Assembly (NCBI GenBank): GCA_014359765.1
Contig: JACIYT010000002.1
Span: 124,001-188,000, forward strand
Direction: 5' to 3'
Length of the DNA: 64,000 nt
Source of the DNA: Roseovarius sp.
Lineage (GTDB): Bacteria > Pseudomonadota > Alphaproteobacteria > Rhodobacterales > Rhodobacteraceae
Numbering within the stretch: the stretch's first letter is position 1; each line of letters starts with the position of its first letter. Below, in pieces: positions 47,380 to 57,605 of this stretch. The translations under genes were made by a program, and so were the position numbers. Under the pieces are notes generated by a model. The model did not search any database. It was not told the DNA's origin and saw nothing but the letters and a program-made list of their open reading frames with translations.

Positions 47380-48528
47380 TCAGCGGAAATAGACTTCGAG
47401 CCCAGCCGCCTCCAGCGCCTCGGCGCGCGCCTTCATCCAGCCCGCGACGAACGCCTCCTCGCCGTCCGGGGCATCCTTGACAAAGCCGCTCCAGGCGGTG
47501 GCCAGAACCTGCTGCCGACCCACAAGCATGTCCTGATGCGCCTGCGCCTCGGGCGTCCAGATTCCCTTTTCCTTGAAATAGGCGACGCTGCCATCGCTCC
47601 AGGGCATCACCCAGTTCAGGATCTGCCGGTCGATCGCGTAGGCATTGGCACCGGGCGCCGCATCCTTGTAGTCGTCAAAGCCCGCGTCGAGTGCGGCGAG
47701 GATGTTGCGCACCTCGGCGGGATCCTGATCGTCCTCGGTCACGAGGATCGGATAGGGATATTGCGCCATTTCCAGCGGCGCGGCAGGATCGATGCCCGGC
47801 CCGACCGACACCATATGCGGCGTCACGAAAGGCGCCACCGCCTGAAAACGGGCCCAGCCCTCGGTATCGTCCGCCGGCGTCTCAAGCCACTTGAGGCCGC
47901 GCGGGCTGGCCTCGATCTGGTAGTTCACAGTGGTCGTCGTGAGCGCGAAGGCGGCATCGACGCGGTCCTCCAGGATCCCCTGAAGCGAGTTCACATAGCC
48001 CGAGAACTCCACGGCGTTCACGTCCTCCCAGCCCAGGTCGGCAAAGGCCAGAAGGCCCTCCATGTTGACATCGACCGCGGGCGAGCTCGCGGCGCGTCCG
48101 ACCCGCTTGCCCTTGAGATCGGCAATCGTCTCGATGCCGGCATCCGCGGCGGCGGCCACGCCCAGCCCGTAGTCGCCGACCGCCTGAAGAACCGCCCGGA
48201 TCGGCTGCGGTCCCCATTCGGGGGCGGCAAACAGGAACACCCCCTCCCAGGCGAAATAGGCGGCAACGCCGCACAGGCAGTAATCCACCGTGCCGTCCCT
48301 GAGGGGTGTCATCCGCGAGACGTCGTTGCGCCCCGGGAGGACGCGAACCGTCGTGCCGTAGCGGCTGCGCATCATGTTGCCGATGGCGATCGAATGCGCG
48401 TGACCGGCCGAGCCCGTGTCATAGGCCGACCAGGCGATCACCCGTGGCAATTCGATGTCCTGCGCGCCGGCCGGCGCGGCGAGCGCAAAGCACGCGGTGG
48501 CCGCGATTCCCGTCCATTTGAAATTCAT
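47380..48528 (-). CDS. TAXI-family TRAP substrate-binding protein
   Basis: Signal peptide MNFKWTGIAATACFALAAPAGAQ; AYDTGSAGHAHSIAIGNMMRSRYGTTVRVLPGRND; precedes fused permease. Confidence 0.88.
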   Translation of the reverse strand: MNFKWTGIAATACFALAAPAGAQDIELPRVIAWSAYDTGSAGHAHSIAIGNMMRSRYGTTVRVLPGRNDVSRMTPLRDGTVDYCLCGVAAYFAWEGVFLFAAPEWGPQPIRAVLQAVGDYGLGVAAAADAGIETIADLKGKRVGRAASSPAVDVNMEGLLAFADLGWEDVNAVEFSGYVNSLQGILEDRVDAAFALTTTTVNYQIEASPRGLKWLETPADDTEGWARFQAVAPFVTPHMVSVGPGIDPAAPLEMAQYPYPILVTEDDQDPAEVRNILAALDAGFDDYKDAAPGANAYAIDRQILNWVMPWSDGSVAYFKEKGIWTPEAQAHQDMLVGRQQVLATAWSGFVKDAPDGEEAFVAGWMKARAEALEAAGLEVYFR

Positions 48529-48583
48529 GTCTTTCTCCTCCTCCTTGCTGGTCCCTTGCCGTGGCAGTAGTCCCGCGACCGGC

Positions 48584-49810
48584 TCAAAGCTCCGCGAAGG
48601 GCACGTCCTTGTCCACGCGGATTTCCGGCGGCAGTCCGAGGATGCGCTCGCCGATGATCGTTCGCTGGATCTCGTCCGATCCGCCGGCGATCCGGTTTCC
48701 GGGGGCGGTGAGATACTCGTTGCGCCAGCGCGCCACATCGTCTCCCTCCGCTGACGCGATCCCCGCCGCGCTCCCCGCCAGTTCCATCCCGAAGCTGCCC
48801 ATCTCCTGGCGCAGCCGGCCGAGCAGCAGCTTGCCGATCGAGCCTTCCTCGCCCGGGGCCTCGCCGCGCGAGAGCGATGTCATGACCCGGTAGGAGGTGA
48901 ATTCGAGCCCGCGCTGGCGCGCGACGAAATCGGCGATGCGCGCGCGCACCTCGTCATCCTCGATGGCCGGGCGGCCGTTGCGCTGGACGCGGCGGGCGAG
49001 GGCGATGAGCTCTTCGGCCCGCGCGCCGCCGCTGGCGCGCCCGATCGAGATGCTGAACCGCTCGTTCATCAGCGTCGTCAGCGCCACCTTCCAGCCATCG
49101 GACACGTCGCCCAGGCGGGCGCTGTCGGGCAGGCGCAGCTCGTCGATGAACACCTCGTTGAAGCTCGCCCCGCCCGAGATCTGGCGGATCGGGCGGGTCT
49201 CGATCGCGGGATCGGACATGTTCACGAGGAACATGGTCAGGCCCTTGTGCTTGGGCACTTGCGGATCGCTGCGCGCCAGCAGGATGCCATGGCTGGAATA
49301 ATGCGCCCCCGAGGTCCAGACCTTCTGGCCGGAAATCACCCAGCCGTCGCCATCGCGCCGCGCGCGGGTGCGGATGCCGGCCAGGTCGGACCCGGCGGCA
49401 GGCTCGGAAAACAGCTGGCACCAGATGTCCTCGCCGGTCAGGGCGCGCGGCAGGAAGGTGGCTTTCTGCGCCTCCGTGCCATGAACCATGATCGTCGGCC
49501 CCACCAGCCCGATACCGATGAGAAACACGTTGGGCGGCACGCCATAGCGCGCCTCCTCCTGGTTCCAGATCACCTGTTCGATCGGGGTGGCCTCGCGCCC
49601 GCCAAAGGCGCGGGGCCAGGTCAGCCCGGCCCAGCCCGCCCGCGCCTTGCGCGCCTGCCAGTCCCGTGCGCGCGCGACCTCTTCGGCGTCGCGGGCCATG
49701 AAATGATCCTGCGCCTTCTCGCTGCCGTCGCGCAACGTGGCATTGGCATCGAGCCATGCGCGGACCTCGGCGCGGAACGCGGCTTCTTCGGGGCTGTCGC
49801 TGAAATCCAT
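48584..49810 (-). CDS. Acyl-CoA dehydrogenase (possible catalytic subunit of a heteromeric pair)
   Basis: CQLFSEPAAGSDLAGIRTRA; APGNRIAGGSDEIQRTIIGERILGLP. Confidence 0.92.
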   Translation of the reverse strand: MDFSDSPEEAAFRAEVRAWLDANATLRDGSEKAQDHFMARDAEEVARARDWQARKARAGWAGLTWPRAFGGREATPIEQVIWNQEEARYGVPPNVFLIGIGLVGPTIMVHGTEAQKATFLPRALTGEDIWCQLFSEPAAGSDLAGIRTRARRDGDGWVISGQKVWTSGAHYSSHGILLARSDPQVPKHKGLTMFLVNMSDPAIETRPIRQISGGASFNEVFIDELRLPDSARLGDVSDGWKVALTTLMNERFSISIGRASGGARAEELIALARRVQRNGRPAIEDDEVRARIADFVARQRGLEFTSYRVMTSLSRGEAPGEEGSIGKLLLGRLRQEMGSFGMELAGSAAGIASAEGDDVARWRNEYLTAPGNRIAGGSDEIQRTIIGERILGLPPEIRVDKDVPFAEL

Positions 49811-49825
49811 CTTCGGGCGTCCCTG

Positions 49826-50938
49826 TCAGGTTGCGGCGTGCCCGGAGGCCGCCAGGTTGTCGAGCAGCCGCTCGCGCCACATCGGGGTGAGCCCGAGCTC
49901 TGCCTTGAGCTGCCAGCCGCGCCGCAGGAAGAGATGCGGATCAGCCGCCCAGGTAATGCCGATCCCGCCGTGGAGCTGGATCGATTCCTCGGTGGCGAAC
50001 TGCACCGCATCGAGCGCGGCAAGCCGCGCGACGGCCGCCGCCTCGCCGAGGCGGCTGTCGCCGCTGGCAAGGGCCCAGGCCCCGAAGAAGGCATTGGAAC
50101 GCGCCAGCTCGATCCGGGCGAACATGTCGGCGAGGCGGTGCTTGACCGCCTGAAAGCTGCCGATCGGGCGCCCGAAGGCGCGGCGCTCGCGGGTATAGGC
50201 CGTGGTCAGCGCGAGCGCGCGCTCCGCGAGGCCGATCTGTTCAAAGGCCCCGAGCACCGCAGCGCCGTCCAGAAGCCGGGAGATCACCGCCCCGTCCGAG
50301 CCCGGCAGCAATTCGGCCGGGGCGCCGTCGAGGGCGATTTCCGCCGCCGGGCGCGTCCGGTCGATCGGGTCGAGGGCGCGGATCGTCACGCCGGGGCCGG
50401 ACAGATCGACAAGACAGAGGCGCACGGCGCCGCCCTCGTCCCTCGCGGCGACAAGGGCGTGGGTCGCGTCGGCGCCAAAGCCCACCGGCGCCTTGCGCCC
50501 CGACAGCCGGCCATGCGCCAGCGTGGCCGTGACCGTCTCCGGCGCGAGCCCGCCCGCCTCGGCAAGCGCGGTGGCAATGATCACGCGCCCCTCGGCGATG
50601 CCGGGCAGGAGCGATCTGCGCTGCGCCTCGGTCCCGGCCGCCTGAAGCGCCGGCACCGCGAGGCCCAGGACCGGGAGGAACGGCACGGCGGCGAGGCTCC
50701 GGCCGATTTCCTCGGCGAGGATGGCCAGTTCCACCGCGCCCATCCCGGCGCCGCCTTCCGCCTCCGACATGGCCAGGCCAAGCCAGCCGCCATCGGCCAG
50801 CGCCGACCAGGTCGGCCTGTCGAACCCCTCGCCGCTATCGAGCCGCGCATGTGCCACCGCGAGGGTGGCGTGATCGCCGAGCAACCGCGCCAGCGTGTCG
50901 CGGATGGTCTCCTGCTCTTCGGAAAATCCGAAATTCAT
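49826..50938 (-). CDS. Acyl-CoA dehydrogenase family protein (possible non-catalytic subunit)
   Basis: MNFGFSEEQETIRDTLARLL; RRAFGRPIGSFQAVKHRLADM; LHGGIGITWAADPHLFLRR. Confidence 0.88.
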   Translation of the reverse strand: MNFGFSEEQETIRDTLARLLGDHATLAVAHARLDSGEGFDRPTWSALADGGWLGLAMSEAEGGAGMGAVELAILAEEIGRSLAAVPFLPVLGLAVPALQAAGTEAQRRSLLPGIAEGRVIIATALAEAGGLAPETVTATLAHGRLSGRKAPVGFGADATHALVAARDEGGAVRLCLVDLSGPGVTIRALDPIDRTRPAAEIALDGAPAELLPGSDGAVISRLLDGAAVLGAFEQIGLAERALALTTAYTRERRAFGRPIGSFQAVKHRLADMFARIELARSNAFFGAWALASGDSRLGEAAAVARLAALDAVQFATEESIQLHGGIGITWAADPHLFLRRGWQLKAELGLTPMWRERLLDNLAASGHAAT

Positions 50939-51241
50939 GCGCGCCCCCCCGGTTTGCCGCGGGCAGCACAGGCCCGCCCGGACACGCTAGAGGCGCGGCA
51001 GGGCGGCACCAAACGATATCGGCGCGGCCTCCTCCAAAACCACATATGTGCAATGCCGCCCCGAAACCGGGCAGCCGGGCCGCGGGGCGGCATTCATCAT
51101 GAATGTGCTCGATGCGCCTGGCGGCCACGAAAACGCGCCCTTCGATTGATCGCGGCGGGTCTTGCGCCCTAACCTTTCCCCGGGATTGGCCAGTGCGGGC
51201 GATGCATTGGAATACCAGATTTGGAATGTCAGGGGAAAACA

Positions 51242-51751
51242 ATGACAAGTCAGGGAAAAGAGAGCGACATGGAAATCGTGGGGCTCGGGTTCTGCTATGA
51301 GGATCTGCCGGTGGGGCGCAGGTTCCGGACCGTCGGCCGCACCGTGACCGAGGCCGACATCACCAATTTCGTCAACGCCACCGGGATGCTCGAGGTCTTG
51401 TTCATCAACGCCGAATTTCGCGCGAAGGAATCGAGCATGTCGGGCTTTGCCGCCCCTGGCGCGCTGGTCTATACCTTCATGGAGGGGCTGCTCACCCAGT
51501 CCACGATGCAGCACACGGGCTTTGCCTTTCTGGAAATGGAACTCAAGGTGCTGGGGCCGACCTTTGCCGGGGACACGATCCACTGCGAGGTCGAGGTGAC
51601 GGAATCGCGCCGCTCCAGGAGCCGCCCGAACCGTGGCCTCGTCCGGACCCGGAACCGCGTCTTCAAGCAGACCGGGGAGCAGGTCCTGGAATATACGCCG
51701 TTGCGGATGATCAAGGCCCGCACGACGGATCAGGAACCGGGACAAGGCTGA
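51242..51751 (+). CDS. MaoC-like (hotdog) hydratase/dehydratase
   Basis: YEDLPVGRRFRTVGRTVTEADITNFVNATGM; LKVLGPTFAGDTIHCEVEVTESRRSRSRPNRGLV; alternative start 51269. Confidence 0.88.
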   Translation: MTSQGKESDMEIVGLGFCYEDLPVGRRFRTVGRTVTEADITNFVNATGMLEVLFINAEFRAKESSMSGFAAPGALVYTFMEGLLTQSTMQHTGFAFLEMELKVLGPTFAGDTIHCEVEVTESRRSRSRPNRGLVRTRNRVFKQTGEQVLEYTPLRMIKARTTDQEPGQG

Positions 51752-51850
51752 CCTGCGCCGGATGCGTCGCGGCGGGGCGGTCGGAAATGGTTGAAGGTCC
51801 GCCCCGCCTCGGGCAGGAGCGGGTGCGTCGCACAACGGGAGACGAAGACC

Positions 51851-52669
51851 ATGACAACAGCGCAGTCCGACCGGGTTGGCGCAGCCGGGCAGGCATCGGA
51901 GGGGCCGCGGTCGCTGACACGGATCCTCGCGCTCTTCGATCTCCTCGCGCAAAGCGACCGGCGCATGACGCTCGCGGAACTGAGCACCGCGCTGGACTGC
52001 CCCAAGAGCAGCCTGCTGGTGCTGCTGCGCCCGCTCGTCGAAAAGGGCTATCTGATGCGCGAGCAGGACAGCTATGCCCTCGGGCCGACGATTTTCCGCT
52101 TTGCCCAGACCATCCTGACCAATCACCCGTTCGAAACGGTGCTGCGCGGGGTGATGGCGGAACTCGCCCGGCAGACCGGCGAGACGGTCCTGTTCGCCGT
52201 GCGGGAGGGCGATCGCGTCGTCTATTCCTCCGTCGTCGAAAGCGCGCAGCCGGTGCGCTATGTCGCGCAGACCGGGATCGACCGGCCGCTGTTCTGTTCG
52301 GCATCGGGGCTGGTCATGCTGGCCCATGATTCGCCCGAGAAGCTCGACGCCTATTTCCGGCGCACCGAACTGACGCCGCTGACCGCCAATTCGGTCACCG
52401 ATGAGGGCGAGCTGCGGCGCATCATCGCGCAGATCCGCAAGCTCGGATATTCGAGCACGGTCGGCACCGCCCATGCGGACGCGGCCGGGTTCGGTGTTCC
52501 GGTGTTTCGTGCCGACGGGAAACTTGCGGGGGCGCTCGTGATCGGCGCGCCGGTGGAGCGCGCCACGCGCAACAAGACGGCCAACCTGGCCGCCGCCCGC
52601 GCGAGCGCCGACAAGCTGTCGATGGCACTCGGCTATCGCCCGGACGCGCCGCGCAAGGCGATGCACTGA
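51851..52669 (+). CDS. IclR-family transcriptional regulator
   Basis: SLTRILALFDLLAQSDRRMTLAELSTALDCPKSSLLVLLRPLVEKGYL wHTH; C-terminal IclR effector domain. Confidence 0.92.
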   Translation: MTTAQSDRVGAAGQASEGPRSLTRILALFDLLAQSDRRMTLAELSTALDCPKSSLLVLLRPLVEKGYLMREQDSYALGPTIFRFAQTILTNHPFETVLRGVMAELARQTGETVLFAVREGDRVVYSSVVESAQPVRYVAQTGIDRPLFCSASGLVMLAHDSPEKLDAYFRRTELTPLTANSVTDEGELRRIIAQIRKLGYSSTVGTAHADAAGFGVPVFRADGKLAGALVIGAPVERATRNKTANLAAARASADKLSMALGYRPDAPRKAMH

Positions 52670-52800
52670 CGTGGGGACGAGGGCCGATGCTTTCAGGTCC
52701 TTTCCGTTGCCGATCGCATCATTTGCCCAGGGCGGGCCGGAGGGCGAATGACTTGTCGCCCTGGAGGCAACCCCGGTCAGTCAGCGTGTCTTGTGGAACA

Positions 52801-52877
52801 TGGTAGCGGAGGAGGGACTTGAACCCCCGACACGCGGATTATGATTCCGCTGCTCTAACCAACTGAGCTACTCCGCC
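52801..52877 (-). tRNA. tRNA-Met (anticodon CAT)
   Basis: Reverse complement GGCGGAGTAGCTCAGTTGGTTAGAGCAGCGGAATCATAATCCGCGTGTCGGGGGTTCAAGTCCCTCCTCCGCTACCA; elongator-type (lysidine Ile2 not formally excluded). Confidence 0.95.
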
Positions 52878-52956
52878 GGACCGGGGGCTAGGTATGCCAG
52901 CGGCGCGAGAGCGTCAAGGTGGAAAATGTCGTGCGCAGGGTCGGGGCGCGCGGGGC

Positions 52957-53904
52957 CTATCCGCGCCAGTCGAAGAACCCCGGCCCGGCCTCGGCCAGAA
53001 GCCGCGCGGCCATCTCGCGCCCCAGTGCCGCGCCATCCTCGACGGGGGCGGTCGCGTCGTCCATGTGCCTTGCCCGGCCGTCGGGGCGCAGGATCTCGCC
53101 GCGCAGGCGCAGCGTGCCACCTGACAGCTCGGCGAGCCCCGCGATTGGCGTCTCGCAGGAGCCGTCGAGCGTCGCGAGAAAGGCGCGCTCGGCCGCGAGC
53201 CGCGCGCCCGTCGGCCCGTCATGGATCGCCGCGAGCATATCGGCGGTGCGGGTGTCGCCTGTCCGCCGCTCGATCCCGATGGCGCCCTGGGCCACCGCGG
53301 GCAGCATCACCTCGGGCGCGACCGGCGCCGTCGCCACATCCGCCCGGCCCAGCCGGTTGAGCCCCGCCATGGCGAGAAAGGTGCAGGCTGCCACGCCATC
53401 GGCGAGCTTCTTCAGCCGGGTCTGCACATTGCCGCGGAATTCGACCACCTCGAGATGCGGGAAGGCCAGCAGCACCTGCGCCCGGCGCCGCAGCGACGAG
53501 GTGCCGACGCGCGCCCCTTCGGGCAGATCGGCAAGCCCCGCAGCGCCGCCCGAGACGAAGGCATCGCGCACATCCTCGCGCGGCAGGTAGCAATCGAGCG
53601 TGAGCCCCTCGGGCTGCACCACCGGCATGTCCTTCATCGAATGCACGGCGATATCGATTTCGCCTGCCAGCAACGCCGCCTCGATCTCGCGGGTAAAGAG
53701 CCCCTTGCCGCCGATCTCGCGGAGGGGGCGATCCTGCACCCGGTCGCCGGTGGTCCGGATCACCACGATCTCGAAGGCCGCCGCGGGCAGGTCGAACGCC
53801 GCCTGCAAACGGTGCTGCGTCTCATGGGCCTGCGCGAGCGCGAGCGGCGAGCCGCGCGTGCCGATCTTCAGCGGATGGGTCGGGGTGGGCAGATCGCGTG
53901 TCAT
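52957..53904 (-). CDS. hemC: Hydroxymethylbilane synthase
   Basis: LKIGTRGSPLALAQAHE; SMKDMP; VGTSSLRRRAQVL; RGNVQTRLKKLADG. Confidence 0.96.
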   Translation of the reverse strand: MTRDLPTPTHPLKIGTRGSPLALAQAHETQHRLQAAFDLPAAAFEIVVIRTTGDRVQDRPLREIGGKGLFTREIEAALLAGEIDIAVHSMKDMPVVQPEGLTLDCYLPREDVRDAFVSGGAAGLADLPEGARVGTSSLRRRAQVLLAFPHLEVVEFRGNVQTRLKKLADGVAACTFLAMAGLNRLGRADVATAPVAPEVMLPAVAQGAIGIERRTGDTRTADMLAAIHDGPTGARLAAERAFLATLDGSCETPIAGLAELSGGTLRLRGEILRPDGRARHMDDATAPVEDGAALGREMAARLLAEAGPGFFDWRG

Positions 53905-54013
53905 GCGCGCCGGTTTAGACCCGCGCCAGGGTCGAGGCAAGCGCGCTTGGCATGGCTCGCGGCCTTGACAAGGCGCGCGCGGGGGGGGACCACGGGGCCA
54001 AACGGAGGACGAG

Positions 54014-55048
54014 ATGCCGAAAACCAAGCCGATCCTGCGCGCGCTCGGCGGCGAGACGCTGCCCGTGCCGCCCATCTGGATGATGCGGCAGGCGGGGCGT
54101 TACCTGCCGGAATACCGCGCCACGCGGGCCGAGGCGGGCGATTTCCTGTCGCTGTGCTACAACAGCGACCTGGCGACCGAGGTCACGCTGCAACCGATCC
54201 GGCGCTACGGGTTCGACGCGGCGATCCTGTTTGCCGATATCCTGCTCTTGCCGCAGGCCCTCGGGGCCGATCTGTGGTTCGCTGCGGGCGAGGGGCCGCG
54301 CCTCTCGACGATCACCGACCGCGCCGGGCTGGACCGGCTGCGGCCGGTGGCGGATATTCACGAGACGCTTGCGCCCGTCTATCAGACCGTGCGCAACCTC
54401 GCGGGCGCGCTGCGCCCCGAGGTGGCGCTCATCGGCTTCGCGGGCGCGCCCTGGACCGTGGCCACCTACATGATCGCCGGGCGCGGCACACCCGATCAGG
54501 GCCCGGCGCACGCGCTCAAAGACAGCGACCGCGCGACCTTCGAGGCGCTGATCGACCTGCTGACCGAGGCGACGGTCGAATATCTCTCGGCGCAGATCGA
54601 CGCGGGCGCCGAGGTGGTCAAGCTCTTCGACAGCTGGGCCGGATCGCTCCGGGGCGCGGATTTCGACCGCTACGCGATCGAACCCACGCGCCGCATCATC
54701 GCCGCGCTGAAAGAGCGGCACCCGACCATCCCGGTCATCGCCTTCCCGCGCGAGGCCGGGGAGCGGTATATCGGCTTTCATCGTGCGACCGGCGCCGATT
54801 GCGTCGCCGTGGACGATTCGGTGAGCGCCGAGTGGGTGGCCGAAAAGGTGCAGGTGGATGGCTGCGTGCAGGGCAATCTGAGGTCGTCGCACATGGTCAC
54901 GGGCGGCGAGGCGCTCGTGTCCGAGACGCGGCGCATCGTCCGGGCGCTCTCGGGCGGGCCGCATATCTTCAACCTGGGCCACGGCATCACGCCCGATGCC
55001 GATCCCGACAACGTGCAGCGGATGATCGACGCGGTGCGCGGCGGCTGA
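54014..55048 (+). CDS. hemE: Uroporphyrinogen decarboxylase
   Basis: [53 protein letters not shown]. Confidence 0.97.
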   Translation: MPKTKPILRALGGETLPVPPIWMMRQAGRYLPEYRATRAEAGDFLSLCYNSDLATEVTLQPIRRYGFDAAILFADILLLPQALGADLWFAAGEGPRLSTITDRAGLDRLRPVADIHETLAPVYQTVRNLAGALRPEVALIGFAGAPWTVATYMIAGRGTPDQGPAHALKDSDRATFEALIDLLTEATVEYLSAQIDAGAEVVKLFDSWAGSLRGADFDRYAIEPTRRIIAALKERHPTIPVIAFPREAGERYIGFHRATGADCVAVDDSVSAEWVAEKVQVDGCVQGNLRSSHMVTGGEALVSETRRIVRALSGGPHIFNLGHGITPDADPDNVQRMIDAVRGG

Positions 55049-55051
55049 GGA

Positions 55052-55678
55052 TCAGCCGGCGGGCTGCCGGGCGGCCAGCACGCGGCTGACCTCGGCCGCG
55101 GCGGCGGCCACTGCCTCGTCGATGGTCATTGCCGAGGTGTCGAGCAGCAGCGCATCGGGCGCGGGGCGCAGCGGGGCCGTGGCACGCGCGCTGTCGCGCG
55201 CGTCGCGCTGGCGCAGGTCCTCGGCCACCTCCTGGAGGGTGACGGCATGGCCCGCGCGCAGCAGTTCGAGATGCCGCCGCCGGGCGCGTTCGGCGTCGGA
55301 GGCGGTGACAAAGAGCTTGACCTCCGCCTCGGGGCAGATCACCGTGCCGATGTCGCGCCCGTCGAGCACGGCACCGCCCGCGCGCCGGGCAAAGGCGCGC
55401 TGGAAATCGAGGAGCGCCTGGCGCACCTCGGGGATGGCGGCGACCCGGCTCGCGGCGAGGGCGACCTCGGGGCTGCGCAGATCCTCGGCATCGAGATCCT
55501 CGGCCCGGAGCGCGCGCGCCGCCGCCACCGCATCCATCCCCCCGAGCATCCGCCGCCCGGTGGCGCGATAGAGCAGCCCGGTGTCGAGATGGGCAAAGCC
55601 GAACCGCGCCGCCAGCGCCCGCCCGATGGTGCCCTTGCCCGCCGCTGCCGGCCCGTCGATTGCGATGGTGAACGCCAT
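55052..55678 (-). CDS. cmk: Cytidylate kinase
   Basis: [61 protein letters not shown]. Confidence 0.96.
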   Translation of the reverse strand: MAFTIAIDGPAAAGKGTIGRALAARFGFAHLDTGLLYRATGRRMLGGMDAVAAARALRAEDLDAEDLRSPEVALAASRVAAIPEVRQALLDFQRAFARRAGGAVLDGRDIGTVICPEAEVKLFVTASDAERARRRHLELLRAGHAVTLQEVAEDLRQRDARDSARATAPLRPAPDALLLDTSAMTIDEAVAAAAAEVSRVLAARQPAG

Positions 55679-55775
55679 TTCCTGCCCCTTTCGGTGGACC
55701 CCCTTGCTAGCCGATCCGCGCCCCTGCCTCAAGCATCGCTTGACGGGGGGGCGGGCGCGGGGCATCACCGCGCTC

Positions 55776-56114
55776 ATGCTGATCTACAAGATTTTCCGCG
55801 CCCATGAATGGGCCGAACTGCGCGACAACGGCGCCACGCGCGGCGCGCCCGTCGATCTGGCGGATGGCTATGTGCATTTCTCCACAGCCGCGCAGCTCCC
55901 CGAGACGGCGGCCCGGCATTTCGCGGGGGAGGAAGGGCTGATGCTCGTCGCCGTCGCGACCGAGCCGCTCGGCGCCGCCCTCCGGTGGGAGCGGTCGCGC
56001 GGTGGCGCGCTGTTTCCCCATCTCTACCGGGAATTGCGGCTCCCGGATGTGGTCTGCGCACAGCCGCTGCCGTTCGAGGATGGCGCGCACCGCTTTCCGG
56101 AGGGGCTGGCGTGA
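55776..56114 (+). CDS. DUF952 family protein
   Basis: [49 protein letters not shown]. Confidence 0.9.
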   Translation: MLIYKIFRAHEWAELRDNGATRGAPVDLADGYVHFSTAAQLPETAARHFAGEEGLMLVAVATEPLGAALRWERSRGGALFPHLYRELRLPDVVCAQPLPFEDGAHRFPEGLA

Positions 56115-57172
56115 GCGGCGGGCTGGAGAGGCTCGGCCTCGGCCTCCTGCACCGGCTCGACCCCGAGCGCGCGCATGGGCTCGCACTCGGGGCGCTGCGG
56201 CTCGGGCTTGTGCCGCTGCCGGGGCCGGTGAGCACACCGCGCCTGCGCACCACGCTGGCGGGGCTCGACCTGGCCAACCCGGTGGGCCTCGCCGCGGGTT
56301 TCGACAAGAACGCCCGCGCTCTCACCCCGCTCTGCCGTGCGGGGTTCGGCTTTGTCGAGGTGGGGGCGGTCACGCCGCGCGCGCAGCCGGGCAATCCACG
56401 CCCGCGCCTCTTTCGCCTGACGGAGGATCGCGCGGTGATCAATCGCTTCGGCTTCAACAACGAGGGGATGGCAGCGGTGGCGCGGCGCCTTGCCCGGCGT
56501 CCGGCCGGCGGCGTGATCGGGCTCAACCTCGGCGCGAACAAGGACAGCGCCGACCGTGCCGCCGATTTCGCGCAGGTGCTGGCGCATTGCGGCGCGCATC
56601 TCGATTTTGCCACCGTCAATGTCAGCAGCCCCAACACCGAGCGCCTGCGCGAGTTGCAAGGCGCCGAGGCGCTCTCGGCGCTGCTCGAAGGGGTGATGGC
56701 GGCGCGCGCGCGGCTGGCGCGCCCGATCCCGGTCTTTCTCAAGATCGCGCCCGATCTCGATGACAAGGCCCTCGCCGAAATCGCCGGGGTGGCGCTCGGG
56801 AGCGGGCTTGCGGGTATCATTGCGACCAATACGACGCTGTCGCGCGACGGCCTCGAGAGCGCGCATCGCGGGCAGGCTGGCGGCCTCTCGGGGGCGCCGC
56901 TCTTCGCGCGATCGACCCGCGTTCTGGCGCGGCTGTCGGAGCTTTTGGGCGGGCGGCTGCCGCTCATCGGGGTGGGCGGCGTGGGTTCCGCCGAGGATGC
57001 CTATGCCAAGATCCGCGCCGGCGCGAGCGCCGTGCAGCTCTATTCCGCGCTGGTCTATCAGGGGCTGTCGCTGGTGCCGCGGATCGCGCGCGGGCTCGAT
57101 GCGCTGCTGGCGCGCGATGGCTTTGCCTCGGTGGCCGAGGCAGTGGGAACGGGGCGAAAGGAATGGCTGTGA
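56111..57172 (+). CDS. pyrD: Dihydroorotate dehydrogenase (quinone, class 2)
   Basis: GTG start overlapping DUF952 stop; [55 protein letters not shown]. Confidence 0.96.
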   Translation: MSGGLERLGLGLLHRLDPERAHGLALGALRLGLVPLPGPVSTPRLRTTLAGLDLANPVGLAAGFDKNARALTPLCRAGFGFVEVGAVTPRAQPGNPRPRLFRLTEDRAVINRFGFNNEGMAAVARRLARRPAGGVIGLNLGANKDSADRAADFAQVLAHCGAHLDFATVNVSSPNTERLRELQGAEALSALLEGVMAARARLARPIPVFLKIAPDLDDKALAEIAGVALGSGLAGIIATNTTLSRDGLESAHRGQAGGLSGAPLFARSTRVLARLSELLGGRLPLIGVGGVGSAEDAYAKIRAGASAVQLYSALVYQGLSLVPRIARGLDALLARDGFASVAEAVGTGRKEWL

Positions 57173-57510
57173 TCGCATATTGGCATAACCCGCGCTGTTC
57201 GAAGTCGCGGCAGGGGCTTGCGCTGTTGCGCGAGCACGGCGCGCAGGTCGAGGAGCGGCGTTATCTCGAGGATGCGCCCTCGGTCGCGGAATTGCATTCG
57301 GTGCTGGCGCGGCTCGGCTGCGCGCCGATCGCGATGATGCGCACGGGCGAGGCGCGCTTTCGCGAGCTGGGGCTCGGCCGCGACAGCGATCCCGAGGCGC
57401 TGATCGCCGCCATGGCCGCGAATCCCGTCCTGATCGAGCGTCCCATTGCCATATCGGGCAGCCGCGCCGTGATCGGCCGCCCGCCCGAGGCGCTGCTCGC
57501 GCTGCTCTGA
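57163..57510 (+). CDS. arsC: ArsC-family (glutaredoxin-fold) arsenate reductase
   Basis: [46 protein letters not shown]. Confidence 0.9.
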   Translation: MAVIAYWHNPRCSKSRQGLALLREHGAQVEERRYLEDAPSVAELHSVLARLGCAPIAMMRTGEARFRELGLGRDSDPEALIAAMAANPVLIERPIAISGSRAVIGRPPEALLALL

Positions 57511-57605
57511 GCGCATCGCCGCCTGCGGTGTTGGACAGGTGCGCCGCGCCGCGCTAAGAGGTGGCCAAACGGCCCATTCTGCAAACGCATTTTCAGGAGG
57601 CCCGC

